Shown: positions 56,172 through 64,000 of the stretch, in pieces
How the letters are laid out: each line of letters begins with the position of its first letter
Numbering within the stretch: the first letter of the stretch is position 1
From: Trichomonas vaginalis G3
Lineage: Eukaryota > Parabasalia > Trichomonadida > Trichomonadidae
Length of the DNA: 64,000 nucleotides
Direction: 5' to 3'
NCBI RefSeq assembly: GCF_026262505.1
Contig: NC_067204.1
Location: forward strand, 18,516,165 to 18,580,164
Notes under the pieces: model-generated
What the model saw: only the letters and a program-made list of their open reading frames with translations
The model's database searches: none
Told to the model about the DNA's origin: nothing
Program-made: the position numbers and the translations under genes

Positions 56172-57864
56172 TATCTAAAATGATTTCAAAGCCTTATCAA
56201 TTAATTCAATTTTTTCTGAATTATTACATTCCATTTCGTATTTTATTTATTTATTTTAACTATATTGATATAATTTTCAATTGTTCTTTCACTTCAATCC
56301 AATATATATAAAAACCATTTAAAAGTGCACATTTAATACTTTTTGATCTAATTAAATTTCTTTTCAAACATTCATAATAAACATTTTCAAAAAAAATTCA
56401 ATTGCTCATCAAAAACTTCAATCCAATATATATATAAAAACCATTTAAAAGTGCACATTCAATACTTTTTGATCTAATTAAATTTCTTTTCAAACATTCA
56501 TAATAAACATTTTCAAAAAAAAATTCAATTGCTCATCAAAAACTTCCAAATTGAAAACAATTTAATTAATTTTTTTTTACTAAAATCCTCAATATTGCCC
56601 TAATTGTTTGATTAAATTTCCAAATTTTACCGAATTAGATTTTACACTTTTCTGACTTTTTGTCAGGGAACGAAGCGACCCAAAAAATATCGGAAAAGTG
56701 TAATTCTCAGTAATATGATTAATTTTTCCATTTAACACCGAACAGCATTTGAATCAAAAATAATCGCATGGCTGAGAATTTAATTTTTGGAATTCAATAT
56801 TAAAATTATTCTTCTCTTCGATCAATGATAAATCTAGAAAATCATTTTCAGAAAACTTTCTGAATTCTTCTCCGTTGAAAAGTTTCACGTTATATTATGT
56901 ATTTCATATTTTCCTAACTATCATATATTTATTTTCAAACAAGAATTAATAATATATTGCAACTCAAAATTAAATTTTTTCTAAAGATTTTTGACGTTAT
57001 GTATTTTAAAGAATTCTCAGCAAACATTTATATAAATGATTTTATTTTTGAAGTTTTTGAAGTAAATTACTCGAATGATTCAAATTGGGTATGAAGAATC
57101 AGTATTTAGGTTAAGGATCTCGTATGGAGAAAAATCTTCTCCAACTCTAAACTTCAGTTTGGAGACACTTTACAAATTGTAAACTTCAAATTGGCAAAAT
57201 ATATATATAAATATCAGTCATGTTCCTAAATTTAACAAGCTTGTGCTCAAACTTGATATGTAGGAAGTACTTAACATTTAATTAAGAATTGGCAAATTAT
57301 ATCAAGGAATATTTTTGTAATTTCATGAATAATATAAATGAAAGTAATCAACATAGAAATGCGAAAGCAAACTCCCTTAGGCTAAACTGATTTTATTGGG
57401 AATCAATGAAAAATATTTTAGATTTAATTTTATCGATGATCTAAGAGAGATTATTAATAGATTAGATGAAAACTATAGTAGTTTTATTTGTATTATCAAA
57501 TAAAGATTATTTTAAATTGAATATGCATAAAAAATCTGTGATATGATATTTTGTGGTAGTGACTAATATCTATAGTTGAAATATAATATAAACTCGCCAT
57601 AAATGCTGATTAGCATTCAAGAAATTTAATTTTAAAACCGTCTATAATTCTATTTGCCTGATCTATAGATTATAACGGTGGACTGCATTATTAGGTTTGC
57701 TTAAGACAAAGTATTTTAATAACTTGTTTTAAGATATGAGAAACAGACACAACTAATTAAAACATTTTCTGTCAGGTGATACAATAATCAATTGATAATA
57801 TTATGCTTTTAGTTATAGAAGAAAAATGCTTTTACAAAAAATATAAATATAAAGATCAATGAAG
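56172..57864. other. Spacer between G3 start and G4 end
   Basis: Equivalent of 44,063-45,742. It contains the Inr-like TCATT (minus strand, 56,179-56,183), the paired 124-bp sequence (56,292-56,539), the 62-bp foldback (56,641-56,702) and the common unit. It lacks the 607-bp insertion: the empty site is at about 56,775. No gene seen. Confidence 0.8.
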
Positions 57865-60800
57865 TTAAACATATACACCAGAACCAGAATCTTCTTTCAT
57901 ATCAGAAGAAGATCTATCATTTGATGGTTTCTTACAGAAAATGAAATAGACAATAAGTACAATAATAACAATGCCAAGAAGAACGGCAAATACAATTCCT
58001 ACAATTTGGCCGCCAGATAATCCTCCCTTAGAAGGAGATGATGTTGGATTTGGTTGTTCTCCTGAAACATATTTTGTCTTCTCAAGTTTAATCTCTTTAG
58101 AGAAGACATTTGAAGGTGGTTGTTCATCGGATTGAGCAGTTCTGATCCGAAGCTTAGCTTCTTCTGAATCTCTAATTTCATCGATTTTAGGAGCTGGTAT
58201 GGTAAGTTGATATGTTTTGCCATCATCAGCTAGGAGCTTCTTAGAAGATGTACTCGAACCGCTAGAAATTTCTTTAACATTCTTTTCAGGAAGTGGAATA
58301 TAACTTTGATCTTCATAGAATTTATATTCGAATTTTCCTGTCCTTTCCTCAAAATGCTTGAATTGAATAATAACAATGATTGGCTCTTCTGCTTTATATG
58401 CTTCTTTAACTTCAGAATTATCTGGTGATTCTGTTATGTATGGCGACTGTTTAACATCAATCTTTAATGCTTTTTCTGCTTTTTGTCCAGCAGGATCTTT
58501 AATAGATAATTTGACTGTGATTTGTTGGTTATTAGGGATTTCGGATGGAGCTTTGATTGTAAATTGATAAAATCCATCATCATTCTTAGTTAACAAAGCA
58601 GGTTCTGGTGTTTGAGAGTTAATTTGATACATCGGAGAAGCCTTTGAGGCATCATCTTCTACTACATCAGCTTTAAATGAAAGATTGATTAATTGATCAG
58701 CTGAATATTTAACATTTTTATCAGAATTCATATCTTTAAAATCTGAAATGGTTGGAGGGGCACAAATTATAATATTATCAATTTTTTGTTCAGAAACAAT
58801 TGAATGATCAAAAATTAAAGCAACAAATATCGGATCATAGTTGGAAGCTTTGATTGTATCGGGAATTTGCATTGAATATTTATTTTCAGTAAATTGAACA
58901 TGTAAATTGTATCCAGAAACAGAATCTGGTTTGGAAGTCTGCCTAGCAGCAAGAATCGAATATCCTTGATTTGAACTTGGAAAATCGATTGTGATTGGCA
59001 AGACAATTGTATCAGAAATTTTATAATAAACTTTTCCAGGAGTTTGAATTAAATTAATAGTTGGATTGTCATGTTTGCCAAATATGATTTTAATGAATTC
59101 CTCAGATCTTAAATCTGTGGTCACTTGATCTACTGTTTGAGTAGTTGCTATGACGACATGTAAATGTCTTGTAGCGCCACTTACACCACTAACATCTACT
59201 GTGATGTATCCTTCCTTGCGTGTAATTTGGTCTTCTGTGAATTTCTTAATTTTATCATTATTACCATCAATATCTTGATCTCCAAGAGCAGCTTGGTTAT
59301 TATCGGTGAAAATGTAGTATACTTTTTTGATGGCTGCTGCAGATCCTGTTTCTATCTTGAGCTTGTAACTGCCTGCCTCCTCGATTCTGCTTGCTTGACC
59401 TTCATCGGTATTGACAATTGAAGCACCGCTGATTTTTGGATAAATTTTGATTTCCTTTTTGAATTCATCAGATCTTAAATCTGTGGTCACTTGATCTACT
59501 GTTTGAGTAGTTGCTATGACGACATGTAAATGTCTTGTAGCGCCACTTACACCAACATCTACTGTGATGTATCCTTCCTTGCGTGTAATTTGGTCTTCTG
59601 TGAATTTCTTAATTTTATCATTATTACCATCAATATCTTGATCTCCAAGAGCAGCTTGGTCATTATCGGTGAAAATGTAGTATACTTTTTTGATGGCTGC
59701 TGCAGATCCTGTTTCTATCTTGAGCTTGTAACTGCCTGCCTCCTCGATTCTGCTTGCTTGACCTTCATCGGTATTGACAATTGAAGCACCGCTGATTTTT
59801 GGATAAATTTTGATTTCCTTTTTGAATTCATCAGATCTTAAATCTGTGGTCACTTGATCTACTGTTTGAGTAGTTGCTATGACGACATGTAAATGTCTTG
59901 TAGCGCCACTTACACCACTAACATCTACTGTGATGTATCCTTCCTTGCGTGTAATTTGGTCTTCTGTGAATTTCTTAATTTTATCATTATTACCATCAAT
60001 ATCTTGATCTCCAAGAGCAGCTTGGTCATTATCGGTGAAAATGTAGTATACTTTTTTGATGGCTGCTGCAGATCCTGTTTCTATCTTGAGCTTGTAACTG
60101 CCTGCCTCCTCGATTCTGCTTGCTTGACCTTCATCGGTATTGACAATTGAAGCACCGCTGATTTTTGGATAAATTTTGATTTCCTTTTTGAATTCATCAG
60201 ATCTTAAATCTGTGGTCACTTGATCTACTGTTTGAGTAGTTGCTATGACGACATGTAAATGTCTTGTAGCGCCACTTACACCACTAACATCTACTGTGAT
60301 GTATCCTTCCTTGCGTGTAATTTGGTCTTCTGTGAATTTCTTAATTTTATCATTATTACCATCAATATCTTGATCTCCAAGAGCAGCTTGGTTATTATCG
60401 GTGAAAATGTAGTATACTTTTTTGATGGCTGCTGCAGATCCTGTTTCTATCTTGAGCTTGTAACTGCCTGCCTCCTCGATTCTGCTTGCTTGACCTTCAT
60501 CGGTATTGACAATTGAAGCACCGCTGATTTTTGGATAAATTTTGATTTCCTTTTTGAATTCATCAGATCTTAAATCTGTGGTCACTTGATCTACTGTTTG
60601 AGTAGTTGCTATGACGACATGTAAATGTCTTGTAGCGCCACTTACACCACTAACATCTACTGTGATGTATCCTTCCTTGCGTGTAATTTGGTCTTCTGTG
60701 AATTTCTTAATTTTATCATTATTACCATCAATATCTTGATCTCCAAGAGCAGCTTGGTCATTATCGGTGAAAATGTAGTATACTTTTTTGATGGCTGCTG

Positions 60801-63540
60801 CAGATCCTGTTTCTATCTTGAGCTTGTAACTGCCTGCCTCCTCGATTCTGCTTGCTTGACCTTCATCGGTATTGACAATTGAAGCACCGCTGATTTTTGG
60901 ATAAATTTTGATTTCCTTTTTGAATTCATCAGATCTTAAATCTGTGGTCACTTGATCTACTGTTTGAGTAGTTGCTATGACGACATGTAAATGTCTTGTA
61001 GCGCCACTTACACCACTAACATCTACTGTGATGTATCCTTCCTTGCGTGTAATTTGGTCTTCTGTGAATTTCTTAATTTTATCATTATTACCATCAATAT
61101 CTTGATCTCCAAGAGCAGCTTGGTCATTATCGGTGAAAATGTAGTATACTTTTTTGATGGCTGCTGCAGATCCTGTTTCTATCTTGAGCTTGTAACTGCC
61201 TGCCTCCTCGATTCTGCTTGCTTGACCTTCATCGGTATTGACAATTGAAGCACCGCTGATTTTTGGATAAATTTTGATTTCCTTTTTGAATTCATCAGAT
61301 CTTAAATCTGTGGTCACTTGATCTACTGTTTGAGTAGTTGCTATGACGACATGTAAATGTCTTGTAGCGCCACTTACACCACTAACATCTACTGTGATGT
61401 ATCCTTCCTTGCGTGTAATTTGGTCTTCTGTGAATTTCTTAATTTTATCATTATTACCATCAATATCTTGATCTCCAAGAGCAGCTTGGTCATTATCGGT
61501 GAAAATGTAGTATACTTTTTTGATGGCTGCTGCAGATCCTGTTTCTATCTTGAGCTTGTAACTGCCTGCCTCCTCGATTCTGCTTGCTTGACCTTCATCG
61601 GTATTGACAATTGAAGCACCGCTGATTTTTGGATAAATTTTGATTTCCTTTTTGAATTCATCAGATCTTAAATCTGTGGTCACTTGATCTACTGTTTGAG
61701 TAGTTGCTATGACGACATGTAAATGTCTTGTAGCGCCACTTACACCACTAACATCTACTGTGATGTATCCTTCCTTGCGTGTAATTTGGTCTTCTGTGAA
61801 TTTCTTAATTTTATCATTATTACCATCAATATCTTGATCTCCAAGAGCAGCTTGGTCATTATCGGTGAAAATGTAGTATACTTTTTTGATGGCTGCTGCA
61901 GATCCTGTTTCTATCTTGAGCTTGTAACTGCCTGCCTCCTCGATTCTGCTTGCTTGACCTTCATCGGTATTGACAATTGAAGCACCGCTGATTTTTGGAT
62001 AAATTTTGATTTCCTTTTTGAATTCATCAGATCTTAAATCTGTGGTCACTTGATCTACTGTTTGAGTAGTTGCTATGACGACATGTAAATGTCTTGTAGC
62101 GCCACTTACACCACTAACATCTACTGTGATGTATCCTTCCTTGCGTGTAATTTGGTCTTCTGTGAATTTCTTAATTTTATCATTATTACCATCAATATCT
62201 TGATCTCCAAGAGCAGCTTGGTCATTATCGGTGAAAATGTAGTATACTTTTTTGATGGCTGCTGCAGATCCTGTTTCTATCTTGAGCTTGTAACTGCCTG
62301 CCTCCTCGATTCTGCTTGCTTGACCTTCATCGGTATTGACAATTGAAGCACCGCTGATTTTTGGATAAATTTTGATTTCCTTTTTGAATTCATCAGATCT
62401 TAAATCTGTGGTCACTTGATCTACTGTTTGAGTAGTTGCTATGACGACATGTAAATGTCTTGTAGCGCCACTTACACCACTAACATCTACTGTGATGTAT
62501 CCTTCCTTGCGTGTAATTTGGTCTTCTGTGAATTTCTTAATTTTATCATTATTACCATCAATATCTTGATCTCCAAGAGCAGCTTGGTTATTATCGGTGA
62601 AAATGTAGTATACTTTTTTGATGGCTGCTGCAGATCCTGTTTCTATCTTGAGCTTGTAACTGCCTGCCTCCTCGATTCTGCTTGCTTGACCTTCATCGGT
62701 ATTGACAATTGAAGCACCGCTGATTTTTGGATAAATTTTGATTTCCTTTTTGAATTCATCAGATCTTAAATCTGTGGTCACTTGATCTACTGTTTGAGTA
62801 GTTGCTATGACGACATGTAAATGTCTTGTAGCGCCACTTACACCACTAACATCTACTGTGATGTATCCTTCCTTGCGTGTAATTTGGTCTTCTGTGAATT
62901 TCTTAATTTTATCATTATTACCATCAATATCTTGATCTCCAAGAGCAGCTTGGTCATTATCGGTGAAAATGTAGTATACTTTTTTGATGGCTGCTGCAGA
63001 TCCTGTTTCTATCTTGAGCTTGTAACTGCCTGCCTCCTCGATTCTGCTTGCTTGACCTTCATCGGTATTGACAATTGAAGCACCGCTGATTTTTGGATAA
63101 ATTTTGATTTCCTTTTTGAATTCATCAGATCTTAAATCTGTGGTCACTTGATCTACTGTTTGAGTAGTTGCTATGACGACATGTAAATGTCTTGTAGCGC
63201 CACTTACACCACTAACATCTACTGTGATGTATCCTTCCTTGCGTGTAATTTGGTCTTCTGTGAATTTCTTAATTTTATCATTATTACCATCAATATCTTG
63301 ATCTCCAAGAGCAGCTTGGTTATTATCGGTGAAAATGTAGTATACTTTTTTGATGGCTGCTGCAGATCCTGTTTCTATCTTGAGCTTGTAACTGCCTGCC
63401 TCCTCGATTCTGCTTGCTTGACCTTCATCGGTATTGACAATTGATATATCAGTTACAACTGGTTTATTATTGCTTGTTTGTTCTAATTTATTTGAACCTT
63501 CTATTAATTTAAATTGTACGAACGTCAATACATTCAGCAT
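57865..63540 (-). CDS. Surface repeat protein G4, intact, 1,891 residues
   Basis: Complete frame. Residues 1-32 are a unique N-terminus (MLNVLTFVQFKLIEG) without a classical signal peptide. From 33 there are 12 repeats of 122 residues (start SIVNTDEGQ; alternating strands such as SYKLKIETG, KKVYYIFTDN, GYITVDVSG and HLHVVIATT), which look like an Ig- or cadherin-like beta-sandwich. A non-repeat region with further beta domains follows, then a Thr/Ser/Pro/Gly linker, one membrane helix (about 1,843-1,868, GIVFAVLLGIVIIVLIVYF) and a 23-residue tail ending SGSGVYV. The likely product is a long cell-surface protein with the repeats outside. Architecture resembles T. vaginalis surface antigens with tandem repeats and a C-terminal anchor; ligand unknown. 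Inr-like TCATT lies 8-12 nt before the start; a TAG is two codons upstream. Confidence 0.85.
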   Translation of the reverse strand: MLNVLTFVQFKLIEGSNKLEQTSNNKPVVTDISIVNTDEGQASRIEEAGSYKLKIETGSAAAIKKVYYIFTDNNQAALGDQDIDGNNDKIKKFTEDQITRKEGYITVDVSGVSGATRHLHVVIATTQTVDQVTTDLRSDEFKKEIKIYPKISGASIVNTDEGQASRIEEAGSYKLKIETGSAAAIKKVYYIFTDNDQAALGDQDIDGNNDKIKKFTEDQITRKEGYITVDVSGVSGATRHLHVVIATTQTVDQVTTDLRSDEFKKEIKIYPKISGASIVNTDEGQASRIEEAGSYKLKIETGSAAAIKKVYYIFTDNNQAALGDQDIDGNNDKIKKFTEDQITRKEGYITVDVSGVSGATRHLHVVIATTQTVDQVTTDLRSDEFKKEIKIYPKISGASIVNTDEGQASRIEEAGSYKLKIETGSAAAIKKVYYIFTDNDQAALGDQDIDGNNDKIKKFTEDQITRKEGYITVDVSGVSGATRHLHVVIATTQTVDQVTTDLRSDEFKKEIKIYPKISGASIVNTDEGQASRIEEAGSYKLKIETGSAAAIKKVYYIFTDNDQAALGDQDIDGNNDKIKKFTEDQITRKEGYITVDVSGVSGATRHLHVVIATTQTVDQVTTDLRSDEFKKEIKIYPKISGASIVNTDEGQASRIEEAGSYKLKIETGSAAAIKKVYYIFTDNDQAALGDQDIDGNNDKIKKFTEDQITRKEGYITVDVSGVSGATRHLHVVIATTQTVDQVTTDLRSDEFKKEIKIYPKISGASIVNTDEGQASRIEEAGSYKLKIETGSAAAIKKVYYIFTDNDQAALGDQDIDGNNDKIKKFTEDQITRKEGYITVDVSGVSGATRHLHVVIATTQTVDQVTTDLRSDEFKKEIKIYPKISGASIVNTDEGQASRIEEAGSYKLKIETGSAAAIKKVYYIFTDNDQAALGDQDIDGNNDKIKKFTEDQITRKEGYITVDVSGVSGATRHLHVVIATTQTVDQVTTDLRSDEFKKEIKIYPKISGASIVNTDEGQASRIEEAGSYKLKIETGSAAAIKKVYYIFTDNNQAALGDQDIDGNNDKIKKFTEDQITRKEGYITVDVSGVSGATRHLHVVIATTQTVDQVTTDLRSDEFKKEIKIYPKISGASIVNTDEGQASRIEEAGSYKLKIETGSAAAIKKVYYIFTDNDQAALGDQDIDGNNDKIKKFTEDQITRKEGYITVDVSGVSGATRHLHVVIATTQTVDQVTTDLRSDEFKKEIKIYPKISGASIVNTDEGQASRIEEAGSYKLKIETGSAAAIKKVYYIFTDNDQAALGDQDIDGNNDKIKKFTEDQITRKEGYITVDVGVSGATRHLHVVIATTQTVDQVTTDLRSDEFKKEIKIYPKISGASIVNTDEGQASRIEEAGSYKLKIETGSAAAIKKVYYIFTDNNQAALGDQDIDGNNDKIKKFTEDQITRKEGYITVDVSGVSGATRHLHVVIATTQTVDQVTTDLRSEEFIKIIFGKHDNPTINLIQTPGKVYYKISDTIVLPITIDFPSSNQGYSILAARQTSKPDSVSGYNLHVQFTENKYSMQIPDTIKASNYDPIFVALIFDHSIVSEQKIDNIIICAPPTISDFKDMNSDKNVKYSADQLINLSFKADVVEDDASKASPMYQINSQTPEPALLTKNDDGFYQFTIKAPSEIPNNQQITVKLSIKDPAGQKAEKALKIDVKQSPYITESPDNSEVKEAYKAEEPIIVIIQFKHFEERTGKFEYKFYEDQSYIPLPEKNVKEISSGSSTSSKKLLADDGKTYQLTIPAPKIDEIRDSEEAKLRIRTAQSDEQPPSNVFSKEIKLEKTKYVSGEQPNPTSSPSKGGLSGGQIVGIVFAVLLGIVIIVLIVYFIFCKKPSNDRSSSDMKEDSGSGVYV
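59094..63444 (-). repeat. 12 tandem 366-bp coding repeats in G4
   Basis: Units differ almost only at the Asp/Asn codon; from the N-terminus the order is N D N D D D D D N D D N. The eleventh unit lacks one codon (VDVGVSG for VDVSGVSG, 363 bp), which keeps the frame. Third-position differences are nearly absent. Confidence 0.95.
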
Positions 63541-64000
63541 TATCTAAAATGATTTCAAAGCCTTATCAATTAATTCAATTTTTTCTGAATTATTACATTC
63601 CATTTCGTATTTTATTTATTTATTTTAACTATATTGATATAATTTTCAATTGTTCTTTCACTTCAATCCAATATATATAAAAACCATTTAAAAGTGCACA
63701 TTTAATACTTTTTGATCTAATTAAATTTCTTTTCAAACATTCATAATAAACATTTTCAAAAAAAATTCAATTGCTCATCAAAAACTTCAATCCAATATAT
63801 ATATAAAAACCATTTAAAAGTGCACATTCAATACTTTTTGATCTAATTAAATTTCTTTTCAAACATTCATAATAAACATTTTCAAAAAAAAATTCAATTG
63901 CTCATCAAAAACTTCCAAATTGAAAACAATTTAATTAATTTTTTTTTACTAAAATCCTCAATATTGCCCTAATTGTTTGATTAAATTTCCAAATTTTACC
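63541..64000. other. Upstream region of G4
   Basis: AT-rich; holds the Inr-like TCATT, a short upstream frame, and two direct 124-bp copies (63,661-63,908). At 63,986 it begins the same AAATTTCCAAATTTTACC that starts the next common spacer unit, so another family member probably lies beyond the window. Confidence 0.75.
63548..63552 (-). promoter_or_regulatory. Inr-like TCATT before the G4 start
   Basis: The minus strand reads TCATTTTAGATAATG, matching the trichomonad initiator consensus TCA-Y-(T/A) at 8-12 nt before the start codon. G3 has the same at 56,179-56,183 and G2 at 44,069-44,073. It supports MLNVL as the real start. Confidence 0.6.

Noticed and set aside
47042-63444. Repeated 85-codon plus-strand frames starting MSCSATYTTNIYCDV, one per repeat unit
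   Set aside because: They are antisense shadows of the 122-residue coding repeats; they recur only because the repeat recurs, and they lack their own start context.
46972-63444. Regular direct repeats considered as a CRISPR-like or satellite array
   Set aside because: The 366-bp period is divisible by three, the units are coding without unique spacers, and they form one frame in G4.
57865-63540. Identity of the surface proteins with the known T. vaginalis repeat antigen P270
   Set aside because: The overall architecture is similar, but the repeat here is 366 bp rather than the roughly 333 bp known for P270, and I do not see its characteristic epitope.

Overview
The window is AT-rich eukaryotic DNA that looks like Trichomonas vaginalis or a close trichomonad. 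The grounds are intron-free genes, host start codons preceded at about 8 to 12 nt by an Inr-like TCATT, a tandem family of repeat-rich surface proteins with a C-terminal membrane anchor, and Maverick/Polinton virus-like elements, which are known to fill a large part of that genome. The assignment is inference from gene content; no marker gene or rRNA is present.

Layout. (1) 1-7,545 is the right-hand part of one Polinton (E0), entering from outside the window. It carries the start of an SF3 helicase, a candidate minor capsid protein, two small unknown genes, a candidate major capsid protein and a very large coiled-coil/Gln-Pro protein, and ends in a hairpin-bearing terminal repeat. (2) 7,546-12,449 is host sequence: an intergenic spacer with a 607-bp hairpin-rich DNA-transposon-like insertion, then the 3' part of a surface-protein gene (G2, minus strand). 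(3) 12,450-43,264 is bounded by 57-bp inverted terminal repeats and a 5-bp target duplication, so a second Polinton (E1) sits inside G2. Its left arm (12,450-19,341) has an adenine DNA methyltransferase, several small genes, a phage-tail-collar-like fibre protein, the integrase, and the N-terminal part of a protein-primed DNA polymerase. Its right arm (34,856-43,264) repeats the gene set of E0. (4) Between the arms, 19,342-34,855 is a copy of about 1,266-16,860 (element right arm, host spacer, G2 3' part, element left arm) saturated with small indels. I think it is an unpolished or misjoined assembly segment, so the real centre of E1 (rest of the polymerase, and probably protease and packaging ATPase) is missing. 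(5) 43,265-44,062 is the 5' part of G2. (6) 45,743-56,171 (G3) and 57,865-63,540 (G4) are further head-to-tail copies of the surface-protein gene, with 25 and 12 near-identical 122-residue repeats. G4 is intact; G3 has about seven small breaks that fall at repeat-variant sites or homopolymers.

How it works together. E0 and E1 are virus-like fossils combining replication (polymerase, helicase), integration (integrase), DNA modification (methyltransferase) and virion-type genes. Almost every element gene has TTTTTA (on its own strand) 11-15 nt before its start codon, unlike the host genes, which suggests an element-specific promoter class. The host genes encode long anchored cell-surface proteins whose arrays are being homogenised and resized, and E1 landed inside one of those arrays. 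The most unusual points are the tail-collar-like fibre gene, the common start-proximal motif, the terminal hairpins that keep pairing despite base changes, and the repeat-array dynamics.
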